In this document: in pieces, positions 20,910 through 31,799 of the stretch
Layout: each line of letters opens with the position of its first letter
Position numbering within the stretch: position 1 is the first letter of the stretch
The notes under the pieces: generated by a model
Databases searched by the model: none
What the model was told of the DNA's origin: nothing
What the model saw: the letters and a program-made list of their open reading frames with translations, nothing else
DNA from: Zopfochytrium polystomum
Lineage: Eukaryota; Chytridiomycota; Chytridiomycetes; Chytridiales; Chytridiaceae
Assembly: GCA_025765615.1 (NCBI GenBank)
Contig: JAIVFJ010000192.1
Span: 1 to 64,000 of the forward strand
Direction: 5' to 3'
DNA: 64,000 bases
Program-made: the position numbers and the translations under genes

Positions 20910-21873
20910 GACTCGGAGGATCGCCCAGAGCTTGTAGAAAACGAACTGTGTGATTTTGTTTGATTCTGTTATTGTTTCTTTTAAAGAATGGTTGTGTTGA
21001 TTATATTGGACTCATTTACTTGGAAACGTTGGCTGTGGCTTGTTTGTATTGGTGCGCCTCGATTCCCCGCGAGTTTTTCCTTTCCTTAAAGTTGGTTCGC
21101 GCAAGATACTCCTTTTAGGACTCTCCGTTGGGAACGGAGCTCCAAAAAAACACGACTTGTGCGCAAAAGGCGATTGCAGGCGAACTTCTTTCGTCACCAA
21201 CCCCCGACCAATCCGTGATATGCGCCAACTTGAGGCCTCTGGTGTCCTGAGCCAGCCAACCCGCCTTTGATGTGAGTAATCAGTTCAACGACACAGCTAC
21301 AAGCACGCAACACTGACACAAGAGTGTTCTCGATTGTTTGCAAGGGACTGCTTACGGTTAGGCGTGAAGCTTTGGACTACTTGCACAGCGTGTGTGCGAG
21401 CGAGCAGGACATGGACGCCCATTCATTTTGGTCAACTCCGTTAGTAATGTGGGGCACCTCACATTGCGTAGTGAGCGTATGCGTATTTGCGAGGCGTCGT
21501 CGAGACAGAGGGCCAGTCACAGACGGACGCGCAGACAGAGCCTGCTGTTGATTGCCGCATGAACAACTTCAGTCACACGGCTGGCCCTCCGTCTCTCTCT
21601 CTCCCTCTGTCTCCCTCCCGCTGTCGCTGTCTCTCTCTCGCTATCTCTCTCACACTTTCTCCCACTCTCTGGGGCAAATCGGGCCTCCGGCTTCTTCCTC
21701 TCTCCGCCCTTTCTCTCACCGCACTACCCCTCGACCTTTTCCCACATCGCCAACAAGCTGGACCACTGCCGCATCTCATCGCCCCACTCTACTCGTTCCC
21801 GCAAGCAGCCGCCCAGCGTCTGCACACACAACACACCACCACACCCTCTTGAGGAAAAGGAGGAAGACTAAGA
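20910..21873. other. Intergenic region and probable 5' leader of the arrestin-like gene
   Basis: T-rich 3' flank of the preceding gene, then a C/T-rich stretch (21590-21870) leading to the ATG at 21874. CT-rich leaders also precede the NAD kinase gene. No TATA box or RNA gene is recognised. Confidence 0.4.
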
Positions 21874-24800
21874 ATGACGGTGACGAGTGTGGCTTTCGAG
21901 CCAGAGGGCGGATCTCCCGACGCCGTCGCAGAGATTGGCGGAACCCTTCGCGGCCTCGTCCGCCTGGTTCTTGCGTCCTTCTGCAAGGACGTAGCCGTGT
22001 CCGCGTCGATCGCTGCGCGATGGTCCGTAAAGTTCAACAAAGATCGGTCCCTCGCAACTCGCCCCATCCTCACCATCAACTTTCCCGTTCTCGACTCGAC
22101 GCCCCTGTTCAAGGGCGAAGCGGCGCTGCCGATTGCCCTGACTATTCCTGACCACCTGCCGGTTCCCCCGACTCTCGCGACAAAGGCGCCCGGCCCTCCG
22201 ACCGTCGGAAGCATCTCTGCAACGTGCTCTTATGTTCTAAAGATCACCGTCTCGTGGCCCAGCGGCTCCATCCTTGGCGGCAGATCGCAGCGCGCCATTG
22301 ACGTGCCGGTCAAGATGCTGCCTTCGTCGCGGGACCGCGCGGTAGTTCTTGCCCGCGCTTCTCCGCTCGTCGTCTCCAACATCTGGACCGAGATCGCCCC
22401 CGGAACGTCTTGCCCAACGCCAACAGCTCTCGCCCTCGCGCACCTTTTCAGTTCCAGCACCGAAGACGAAGAGGCAGATTCGTCCGCTGCTTCGGCTGCT
22501 TCAGCGGCGGGAGGCAAGGCCGGCTCCGCAGCTGGCGCCGCTGCATCTGGGGGCGATGTTGGAAAAGGTGACAGTCAGGCGCTGGTAACGGCCAGCCCGT
22601 TCGGTGGTCCTCTCGGTGAATGGGATCCCCACCGGCATCCGCCACCTTCGACGCCTATTGACCGTGGCGATGTTCGCTACGAGCTCCAATTGCCCAGGAG
22701 AACTTACCTCCTGGGCGATTCTATTCCCATCCGACTCGTCATGCGCACTCGCTCCACTCCTCTTGGCGTCGGAAAGCGCCTCGCCGCTGTGGTCGCCACT
22801 GTCATCGCCGTCCACAGCTATCGGCTTCCTCCAAAGAGCAAGGGCAAACCTCCTTTAAGCCGAAGAACAGTGTCGGCCGTCGTCTCCAAGAAGTTTACTT
22901 TGGGCGAAGCTGGTCGGGCACCTGTAGGATCGGCCTCTGCAAGCTCTGCGGCCGATGCGGATGTCGGTTCTGACGCAGAAGACGACGATGCAGCCAGCTC
23001 TGGTGGCGCCGCCGGCGCGGGTGGCAGTGGTGGGATCGCTGGGAAGGCCGCGAGCAACGGCAGTCGGTCTTCAACTCCGTCCACGCGTCTGCGCAGACTT
23101 CTCGCCGCATCGGGGAACCTTACCGCGCTCACGTCCACGGGACTTGGGGGTGGCGGCGCTGCGGTCACGCGCACTTTCAAAGTCACAACACCGGTCGGCG
23201 AACAACACCCGCCGTCGATGGGAGGGAACGGCGTTATTGAAGTTCGTCATCTGCTTCGCATCTCCGTCTATGTCGAGGGCGGTCCTGGTGGTGGAAGTCT
23301 AGCTACTGGTGGGCCGTTGGGCAGTACTCTCAACTCTCCGGTTGGATCTGCCGCTAGCGCAGGAAACAGCGCTGGCACCGGGAACTCGAATGGTGGGGCG
23401 GGCACTGCAGGCACGACTACGATGGTAACGCTGCCTGGATCCCCGCATCTATCGGGCCAGAGCAGCCCTCGCGGTTCTGTTGCCACGGGTGCAGCTTCGA
23501 AATCCTCATCTTCTTCGTCCCTCGCTTCTGGTGGGAAGCAGGATAAGAAGGCGGCGAAAAAGCAAAAACCCACTCCCGCGACTGCCAAACCAGCGGCCCC
23601 TGCAACGGGAGGAAACAACGCCTCCAGCAGCAACAACTCCAGCAATGGGAGCAGCGGCAACGCCGCTGGGCCTAGCAATGACGAAGATGCTGCGGCTGCA
23701 GCTGCGACAGAGGCAGCTGTGAAGGACGTCATCCAAGCACATGAGCTCAGCGTGATGGGGATCGAGCCGTCCCTAGTCATTGAAGTCCCAATCACTCTCC
23801 TGGGCCGTGGAGCTCTTTCGAACCCAGAGGCAGTACCCTACGTTCCACGCGGGTACCGGGATACCACCGACTCAGCAGCTCCTGGTACTGCGCTCGTCAC
23901 TGGCAATTCGACTTCTTCGTCGGCCGCCGCCGCCGCCGCCAACGCCAGTTCCAGTGGCACTGCCAACGCCAACGGAAAGTCTGCCGGCCCGTCCGTCACC
24001 CTGGCAGGCTCCGACGAGGCCTGGGAGGTGCGCAGCCCCGCTCCCATGCGTAGCAATTCGTCGCTCTCCACAGCCTCGGCGTCCTCCGCGTCGTCGGCGG
24101 AATGGCTCGCTGAACAGGAGGAGCTCGCGGGGATCGGCTCGATGGTCATGGAAGAAGGCGAAATGGACGAGGACGAAGACCCGGCGTGCTTGGACACGTC
24201 CTCGGTTGCACCTGCTGCCCCGGCAAAATCGAGCGGTTTCAATGCTTTGTCACAGCAGGATGCAGCGACGAACGGGGTGGGGCGGGCATCACCGCCTCCG
24301 CCGGCGCGGCGCGAGCGCGTGCCGTCCGGCAATCCTGTGGATGCGGCTACAAGTAGTGCGAACGGCACGAGCGGCGGTGGAGTGGATACCTCGCAACTGG
24401 ACGGATCCGAAAATCTTGCTGGTAGATATGTTGTCATATATCCTTTCTGGACGGAGGATCCCAACGAGATTTGTTTGTCGATTGGGGACAAGGTTGACGT
24501 CAGGTAAGTCTTCTATTTTTTCTTTTTTTTTTTCGTTTTCTTTTTTTTTTCACTATCTCATGCTCCTTTCCTGATGCGGGCTTGTTACTTTATTACTCAG
24601 CACCGTGTACTCAGATGGATGGGCCTTTGCCAACAACACGTCCAAAGACCTGTCTGGATTCTGCCCGCTGCACCACCTGTGTGTCGACGAGCGGTCTTCG
24701 CGTGGTAGCGACGTCGTTCGCATGAGCGAAGCGATCAATACCTCGATTGTGAGCGTCGCAAATTTTGTTCTCTCTTTTTTCCTTCTCTTGGCTCGTGAGA

Positions 24801-25199
24801 CTCGTCCTAACGTAACAAACAACGACTTTAATGTGCCCCTCCTTTCATTTCGCTTCTTTACCAAACTGCGTTTGCGGCTGGCATTCAGAGCCAAAAGATT
24901 TCGCCGACAAGTGACTGGCGCCGGCTGTGCCAGCACGAACCGCGGTTCAAGCAGATTTACGCGTTGATGACAAGCCACAAGCCAGACGTGGGCACGATCG
25001 ATCTACCGCCTGCTGGTGAGCGACACACGAGATGACCTATTCTTTCATGGGTCGCCTCATTCTCTGACACACACACACACTCTCTCTCTCTCCAGCACAT
25101 GTCACGGGAACGCAGAAGCGCATGTCGTCGGCGTGGGCGGATCAGGAACGGTGTCCGCACTGTTACAACCAGGCCGCTCCGAACGCATGGAGCCAGTGA
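21874..25199 (+). CDS. Arrestin-like protein with C-terminal SH3 domain (4 exons, 1002 aa)
   Basis: Exons 21874-24503, 24601-24748, 24889-25015 and 25096-25199; introns begin GTAAGT, GTGAGC and GTGAGC and end in CAG, and the phases match throughout. Residues ~15-150 resemble an arrestin N-domain (paired beta-strand pattern, LPIALTIPDHLPVPP). Residues ~265-330 and 440-480 look like an arrestin C-domain broken by long low-complexity inserts. A long Ser/Ala/Gly/Asn-rich linker follows. Residues ~850-905 form an SH3 domain split by intron 1: VVIYPFW..., DEICL-type acidic patch (PNEICLSIGDKVDV), SDGWAFANN and SGFCPLHHL. The C-terminus ends in CPHCYNQAAPNAWSQ, a CxxC pair. Arrestin-like proteins in fungi are adaptors that bring ubiquitin ligases or scaffolds to membrane cargo. 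The SH3 would bind Pro-rich partners. No PPxY motif was noticed, so the role is inferred from architecture only. Confidence 0.75.
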
Positions 25200-26176
25200 C
25201 CCTTTACTGTCTTTGCTCTTGCCTGTTAAAATGTCCTTGCGTGCGTTTTATTGTGTGTGCCTGTATTAGTACAGTTGGTGTGATGCCTGTTTCTTTGTTA
25301 TTTCCTTCGTTTTTTTTTTGTGTCCCTTTGATGCCTGCTCGTCTCAAAGATTGTGTGTTGTGGGGATTCTTTTGACTTGCGAAGGAAGGTTTGAAGGGGG
25401 CGTTGGAGGAGGAGGAGGAGGATGGATGGATGGATGGATGGATCGATGGATCGATGGGATCGATGGGACGGTTGGGTTTGCGGTTTGCAGCGTGCGTGCT
25501 GGGTGCGTATTGGGTGGGCGAGCGAGCGGCCATGGATGAACCAAGAAGGAAGTGGAAATGGATGGATGCATCGTGTTCTAGCAACGATTCTTGGCAATTT
25601 TTTTTTTTTTTTTTTTTTTTTTCGCTGAAGGAGAGAGACGAAAGTGTGAGCCTGAGTGCAAGTTGGGTTTGCTTGGCGGCTTTTCTCTATTTTTGTTTTT
25701 TCACGATTTTTTTGGTCCTTTTTGGAAACTCAATGTATCTTTTTGCCAGTTTTTGCAAGTAAATCGACGTGCCGCCCGGACTTGCCTTTCCGGGATCGCC
25801 TTTCGGACGCGTTGCGGAATCGAAATCCAAAAGAAAAAGTGAAAAGAAATTTTGATTCGCAAAGAACGTTCTCCCTCTCTGTCGCTATTTCTCTGTCTTC
25901 CTCTCTCTACCTCGTCTCTCTCTAACTCTCTCTCTCCCTTTCTTTCTCTTCTCTCTCCTCCTGTCAGATTTTTTTGCGACGGCTTTTGCACTATCACTTG
26001 GGTCTGTCTGTCTGACCGCTTCCTCCGACACTGGGGTCTGTCTGCGGGTGCCCTCCCCAAACCGTCGAGAGACCACCCACCCTGTCTTGCTTCTCTCTCT
26101 CTCTGTCTCTCTCTTCTTCTGTCTCTGGCCTGCTCTTTCCTTTCGTTTTTTCGCCCCCTCCAACCCGATCGCCGCA
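25200..26176. other. Intergenic region with TGGA repeat and poly-T tract
   Basis: Contains a (GGAT)n tract at about 25420-25460, a 24-base T run at 25599-25622 and a CT-rich stretch (25870-26160) that probably forms the leader of the NAD kinase gene. No gene supported. Confidence 0.6.
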
Positions 26177-28598
26177 ATGTCGTCGTCGACGCCCTCCTCC
26201 CCCTTGCCCTCTTCCTCTTCTTCCACTTCTTCTTCGTCCCCCTCTCCGGCCAGGCCCGCCTTGGTGCTCCATCGCTCTCACCACTCGGCAACCTCCTCAC
26301 CGCCCTCCTCACCTGCTGCTCTCCAACAGCAGTCCGCAGCTGCCGCCGCCGTCTCCAGCAGAGGAGGAGCTCCCCTCCACCTCAACATCCCTTCCCATGC
26401 CAGTAACGGCGGAACAAACGGTGTCAACTCGTCGTCGTTGCCCGCCGCAAGATCCCTCAACAACCCTTCGCACAACCACCCTCACGCGCCTGTGCATCCT
26501 TCAGCGCTGGCCATATCCTCGTCTATTTCGAGCCCTTCGCCCATCAGCCCGTACACAGAGTCGCTTATTCATCGACTGGGAGACGACATCGACCTCGTCA
26601 CTCCGACTGCTCTCGTCTCCATGCTGAATCTAAAGGGCCCACGAACACCACCAAGCGTCGTCTCCCCGCCTGCTCAATCCGTTCAAGTGGACCCGCTCGA
26701 TTTGCAGCTTCGCCAGCAGCAACAACAGCAGCAGCAGCAACAGCAAAAAGCAGCGCTGCCTTCTGCACCAATCCCGACCACCTCGCGTCTTCGAAACGCA
26801 ATCCTCAACCCCTCCCTCACACCGCCGGCCCTTGCACCTTCCATACAACTTTCTTCTTCGCCCCACGACGACTCCGTGGCCATGTCACGGACGGGCTCTG
26901 CCTCGTCGTTGCGAGGTGCGGCCTTCACGCCTCCAAAACGAAAAATGAGCACCCACACGACCGCCTCTGCCGCCGTAAACCTTCGCCAAGTGGCCAAAAA
27001 GATTGGCAAGGTGTACCTCCAGTGGGACGCGCCGCCAAAATCCATCATGGTCGTCACCAAGATTCATGACCCTGAGCTGGTGGTTTTCACAAGGGAACTG
27101 TCGGATTGGTTGATTGATATCGGTATGACAGTGTAAGTAGAGTTTTGGATTCCACAACAAATCCACAACGCGTCGTTGGGGCTTTGTTAAGCGAGAACGA
27201 GTTTGTGCGGATTGGCTTCTAACTGAATCGTTGAACCCCACTCGATCTTCAGGTTTGTCGAAGATCGGCTACGAGATGACGTAAATTTCCAGTCGGTCCT
27301 CCCTCCTCCGATGGAAAGCGCTCCAGATTCTCCAGTCTGTATGACACCCGTATCCGCGTACATGACTCCACTTTCCTCGATGCCACCCCTCTATCGGTCA
27401 CCAGTCCCCGTCAGTTACGATGGGAAACTTTCGTCTGTGGATGGTGTCTCCAATGACATTTCTTCCCTGTCTGACGCCGCAACGCTGGATTATGGATCGT
27501 CTTCGAAGGCCAGCTCCACTGCGGGAACGTCCCCGTCCTCACCGAAAGGGGAGCTTCGTTTTTGGAAGCCAGCTGATCTGGAAGCGCTCTCCGCCGCTGT
27601 CAACGCCCGTACTGCCCCTGGTGCCAAAACCTGCTTTCGACCTTGTGGTCACTCTTGGAGGCGACGGGACTGTTCTTTACACAGCTAGTCTCTTTAACGG
27701 CATGGCAGTGCCCCCGATCGTTCCTTTCGATCTGGGATCCCTCGGATTCCTCGCCTGCTTTAGTTTTGGGTCAGCCAAAGAGATTCTTTCCAACGTCCTT
27801 CTTGGCAGCTCCGGCCACAGTGGCTCTTCCACATCGCTGACTGCTCCAGACTCGGGATCTTCTTCAAAGTCGAACTCTCCGAATCTTGCTCCGGTGTCTT
27901 TGTCCATCGACACTTCAAATGGCTCCCTCACTCGCTCAAGTCCCATTCCTCCGCCTTCGGGTTCCCCGCGGTTCGCCGTCAACATGCGTATGCGCCTCGC
28001 TTGCACGGTCTGGCGCCGTTTGGATACTCCTCCTCCATCCGTCACGGCGACAGGATCATCACCGCACATCGCCTTCTTTGAAGGGGAGTGGGTGCGCAGA
28101 GCGGAAGTGTACGATGTCCTGAACGAATTGGTCGTGGACCGTGGGCCCTCACCGTACATGTCGCAACTGGAACTGTTTGTGGACGACAGCCACTTGACGA
28201 CGATGCAGGCCGACGGCCTCGTCGTTGCGACTCCGACAGGCTCGACGGCGTACTCCCTCTCTGCCAACGGGTCCATGGTCCATCCGTCTGTCCCCACTAT
28301 ATGCGTCACCCCAATTTGCCCTCACACTCTCTCCTTCCGGCCCATGCTCTTGCCCGACAGCATTGAGTTCAAGGTGGTAGTTCCAGCTCGAGGGTCCCGA
28401 ACATCAACGGCGTGGGCAAGCTTCGACGGAAAAAACCGCACAGAGCTGTGCAGCGGCGATTTTGTAAGCGTCACTATGAGTAAATATCCAGTCCCAACCG
28501 TATGCGCGGATGACCAGAGCAAGGACTGGATCGAAAGCTTGCGCCGCTGCTTGAACTTCAACGTTAGGACCAAGCAGAAGGAATTCATCAAAAAGTGA
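26177..28598 (+). CDS. ATP-NAD kinase (paralogue 1), with apparent frameshift
   Basis: NAD kinase phosphorylates NAD to NADP with ATP. Start chosen at ATG 26177 (MSSSTPSSPLPSS), since the upstream in-frame ATG lies in CT-rich leader. Exon 1 is 26177-27132, the intron is 27133-27252 (GTAAGT...CAG, phase 2), and the second exon runs to TGA 28596-28598. The N-terminus is low complexity with a poly-Gln run near 26710-26750. Conserved parts are APPKSIMVVTKIHDPEL, RFWKPADLEAL, VTLGGDGTVLYTASLF (GGDG at 27657-27668), PIVPFDLGSLGFL, NMRMRLACTVW, LNELVVDRGPSPYMS and QADGLVVATPTGSTAYSLS. Up to RFWKPADLEAL the frame is that of 27254; from about 27625 the conserved frame is shifted by one, with no AG acceptor between. 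Either one base is extra here (assembly error) or the gene is broken. All catalytic motifs are otherwise intact. Confidence 0.85.
27600..27632 (+). other. Frameshift site in NAD kinase 1
   Basis: Conserved NAD kinase sequence leaves one frame after RFWKPADLEAL and resumes in the next at FDLVVTLGGDG. The short gap contains GT dinucleotides but no AG that could end an intron, so splicing does not repair it. Confidence 0.65.
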
Positions 28599-29108
28599 TT
28601 ACGCGAACATTTCCCCCCTAACACCCTGCCCTGCCTCCCCGGCCTCCCTGTATCCATTCTCTGCTTCATAGCTGTTTGATGTTTCCTTTCACTGTCTGCT
28701 TTCTCTGGCTGGAGCAGGTCTCCCCCCCTTTCTGTTTTGCGAATCCCAATTCTTCCTCCGTACTTCATCATTTTATCGTTTCGTGTGGTTTTTCTCCACC
28801 AAGTCTTTGTGACATTGCCTCCAATTCCAGTCGCGCCCTTCCCGTTCTCCTTTGCGCCATTTGTCTTTACCTGCTCCAAAAGCTAGCTTTGCTTTTGCTG
28901 TTGCTCGTCTCTTCGCGACGATATCATTGTTCCCCGTGATCGTTCCCATTTTTCCAACGCACATCCTCCATCGCCACGTTACCTTTTGTCACCCCCCTTT
29001 GTTTGTTTATGTTCTCCAATCCAATTTCGGGTTGTCCTTTTCATATTTTCTTTTCTTGGCCATCCCTCTTTCAATGACTCCGTCGCTTGACGCTGTCCTC
29101 AAACAGGT

Positions 29109-29142
<34 letters not shown>

Positions 29143-29589
29143 AGCAAGGCTCTCGCCACGAAAAATTGGCCAAGTCGTACGAAGGCTGGCTGGTGCATGT
29201 TTTTGTGTTTTGCTGACACTTCACCTCTTTTCTTTTTTTTTTTCTTCCAGGTCTTCTTTCTTTCAGACGACACACGCCGCAGTTAAGGCAGTGGAAGTGG
29301 GATTGGTGAAGGGGTGCTGCGTGTTTGGGGTGGAAAATGTTTTGCACGCTGTGAGACCATACCAAAGCTGTGAGATTCTTCTGGTCTCATCAGCAATAAC
29401 GCTCATACAAAAAGAATATCAGTAAACTTGGCAACTGACTTCAAAGTCCAAATTACTATACTCACTCCTTTGACCCCAGGATCCAGGCTGTAGAGTGACA
29501 GAAAGCAAACAGTATGCTTAAACTAACTTTTTTGGGCTGTTGTCTTGGGAGTGTTTCATCCCTACCACTTGCATTGTCCACTGAGAATC
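28599..29589. other. Intergenic region after NAD kinase 1, with long A-tract
   Basis: T/C-rich 3' flank, then a run of 32 A residues (29108-29139) and a T-rich tract (29230-29243). The sequence becomes AT-richer after 29.3 kb, where the transposon island begins. No coding sequence recognised. The A-run could be a retroposed tail, but no matching 5' body was identified. Confidence 0.5.
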
Positions 29590-29612
29590 CCTACTGTTAT
29601 GAATCACCCTCT

Positions 29613-29723
29613 GGAAACCTTCTGGAACATTCTAGAACATTCCTTCATGGAACCTTCTGGAACCTTCTGGAACCTTCTAGAACATTCCTTCATGGAACCT
29701 TGTGGAACCTTCTGGAACCTTCT
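29613..29723 (+). promoter_or_regulatory. Array of ~20 alternating heat-shock-element pentamers
   Basis: Alternating nGAAn and nTTCn pentamers run almost without gap, such as GGAACCTTCTGGAACCTTCT and TTCTAGAACATTCC, in two ~37-bp higher-order repeats. Three such pentamers already bind heat-shock factor in eukaryotes. A TATA box follows ~110 bp downstream. Heat-induced LTR transcription is inferred, by analogy with the plant element ONSEN and Dictyostelium DIRS-1. Confidence 0.75.
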
Positions 29724-29832
29724 TTGCTTTCCTGACTTGTCTTGTTGTCATTGGTATCATTGGTATCATTGTATTACTAATTGCTCTTTCTGGAACTTTC
29801 TTGGAGTCTTGACAAGGAACACTCTCAAAAGG

Positions 29833-29839
29833 TATAAAA
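29833..29839 (+). promoter_or_regulatory. TATA box of solo LTR copy 1
   Basis: TATAAAA in the context AAAGGTATAAAAGGGGG, about 110 bp after the HSE array; the second copy has it at 33439-33445. Confidence 0.7.
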
Positions 29840-30271
29840 GGGGGATGGGGGACCTGTCCCATCCCTCAAGTGAATTATTGTTTCCAATACAATCATCACT
29901 CCTCTCAGTTCCTTGTCTGCCTTGTCCTGTCCTGCCCTGTTCCTGACACCTACTCCTCTGTCTAACAGACATCACAACACAAAGAATGAAGGTTAAGATG
30001 GACAATTCTCTGAAAATTGGTGCAGGAGCACCAATAGTGACAGAGCAAACTATATTGACTTGTGCGGCCATGGGCTTGTGAGAGGAAAAGAAGGGCACCC
30101 TTAAGGGTGCAAAATAACTGTGGAATAAAGAGAGAGAAGAGGGTAACAGAGGTTTATCTTGTAGAAACTCATCTCAAACAACAGGAACACAGGGCGTGGC
30201 CAGCACACCGTGTTGCAAGGGCCCCAGAGGAATCTAATCGTTGCCAGCGACAAGAACAAACAGTCATTAGC

Positions 30272-30509
30272 TGAAAGAATTTGTTACGTTGGCTGATTGA
30301 TGGATTGGGCTGCTGTGGTGATGGGTGGAGAACACTACTGAAGTTGGTGGTGGTGGGAGGTTGATCTTGGCTTCTGTCAGTCTTGAGTTTGTCTTTATAC
30401 AAAACTGTTACAAGAACCATCACTTGCAAAATGCTGCAAGTCATCCTTGCACAGCAGTATCAGGTCGAAGTTCCTGCACACTGCTTACACCAAAAGACCC
30501 AAAGGAACA
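30272..30509 (-). repeat. Copia-B LTR, minus strand, diverged
   Basis: About 238 bp matching in reverse complement the LTR at 37230-37467, including the TATA context TTTTGTATAAAGAC and the TTCTTTCA-type end. The polypurine tract expected next to its start has been lost; 30510-30650 is remnant 3' internal sequence of the same family (reverse of 37105-37229). Confidence 0.65.
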
Positions 30510-30650
30510 GGAGCAAAGGCTGGCATGGAGGAAAACCTTAAGCCATAGTCAACTTAAGGAAACTGTACGCTGGAAAAGGAAGAATCACAAACAACATATG
30601 ACTGGCCATCAGATGGCAGAACAGAAAAGACAGACCACACCAGCAAGAAT

Positions 30651-30888
30651 TGTTAGATTTCAGGGTTTCGGGGTAAGCAGTGTGCAGGAGCAACACCTCA
30701 CACTGTGGTGCATGGGAGCACCATGAGGACTTGGTGCATTTCTGCCACCAGGTCTTTGTCACAATTTTGTATAAAGCCAAACAGCATACATTGTACAACA
30801 GTCTCCCATCTCAGCTTCACCATCACAACAAACTTGTCCACCAGAGTAGTTCACCACCATCCACAAACAGCAGCTGCCATTTCTTTCA
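30651..30888 (+). repeat. Copia-B LTR variant, plus strand
   Basis: Runs TGTTAGATTTCAGGG...CATTTCTTTCA. It is diverged from the 37230 LTR in its middle but shares the start, the AAGCAGTGTGCAGGAGC segment, a TATA-like TTTTGTATAAAGCC and the end. Flanks AGAAT and TACAA do not match, so it is not a clean solo LTR. It could be the 5' LTR of the decayed Copia-B element whose remains reach 37467. Confidence 0.55.
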
Positions 30889-31020
30889 TACAAAATTGTG
30901 ACATGGAGTATAAACAACATGCAGAAAGAATTGGGACTGTGCAGGACAGTGAAAACAAACAGTGCAACCCACCATCACAGGCAACCATCACTACCTACAC
31001 GACCAACACATTCAATTTAG

Positions 31021-31719
31021 TCACAGTATCAGCCACCTAAGGACGTCGAATTTCGAGAATTTTGTTTGCCAACTTCTTTCAATTGGCTGACCCACGGCAA
31101 GGTCATGGTCCATTCTGTGAGTGTTGGCAAATCTTGAGGCATCTTCTTGGGCTCTCTTCAGGGTGGAGTCCAGGAAGGTACTGATGATCTTGAGCTTATG
31201 CAAGTGTGAAGCCACAGCAGGAGCTTGGACATTGGATAGGGTCTCTTGTCCCAGAAGGTCTCCTCTTGGATTGAAGCCATAGGTTGCTAAGAAAGGAGGT
31301 AGCTGGGTGCTTGAGTGGAGAGAATTGTTCAGAGCAAATTCTGCCAGCAGAAGGAGGGTGAACCAATCATCCTGTTGATTGCTGACATAGCACCTCAAAT
31401 ACTGCTCCAAGGTCTGGTATGTTCTTTCTGTTTGTCCATCAGTCTGAGGGTGATAAGCAGTTGACAGTTGAGACTTGATTCCAAGGACTGCTGTGAGTGC
31501 TTTCCAAAATTGAGATCTGAACTGTGGTCCTCTGTCACTGATGATTGACTGAGGCAGCCCATGGAGCCTGAATATGTGCTGCAAAAACAGGTCTGCTGTT
31601 CCTTGTTCATCTATATTCTCAGTGCAGGGGATGAAATGGGCCAACTTTGTCCTTCTGCAGATGACAACAAGGATACAGTCGAATCCATGGGATGGGGGCA
31701 GTTTCACAATGAAGTCCAT
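31021..31719 (-). pseudogene. Ty3/gypsy integrase core, remnant
   Basis: A 232-codon open stretch with the DDE integrase core: SMDFIVKLP (first Asp), IISDRGPQF (second Asp) and YHPQTDGQTER (Glu), with exactly 35 residues between the last two acids. The pattern WFTLLLLAEFALNN is typical of Ty3/gypsy integrases. Zinc-binding HHCC and reverse transcriptase sequences that should lie upstream are missing beyond about 31790, and the C-terminus stops after the ...ANTHRMDHDLAVGQ region, where a chromodomain or beta-barrel would follow. It is a fragment, opposite in orientation to the neighbouring LTRs. Confidence 0.85.
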
Positions 31720-31799
31720 GCTATCATTGGAAAGGCCTGCTTCGGGACTACACGACTGTCACCAACAGCACCCCAAAATCACTCTCCTTTGTGATAAGC

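Larger units (their letters stand above)
29595..29948 (+). mobile_element. Solo LTR with heat-shock-element array, copy 1 (TSD CCTAC)
   Basis: A 354-bp unit running TGTTATGAATCACC...GTTCCTGACA (TG...CA ends). It is flanked by the 5-bp duplication CCTAC at 29590-29594 and 29949-29953. A near-identical unit with different flanks lies at 33202-33554. It contains a dense HSE array (29613-29723), a TATA box (29833-29839) and a downstream leader, as expected for an LTR promoter. One LTR with its own duplication and no internal region means the element was lost by LTR-LTR recombination. Confidence 0.85.

Noticed and set aside
22818..24491. Long antisense frames opposite the arrestin/SH3 gene
   Set aside because: They mirror Ser/Ala/Gly codon repeats of the plus-strand gene, which has consistent introns and domains.
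26048..26176. Upstream ATG with a hydrophobic leader for NAD kinase 1
   Set aside because: The 43 extra residues come from a CT-rich leader (Leu-Ser-Val repeats); ATG 26177 sits in a better context and begins the Ser/Pro-rich region.
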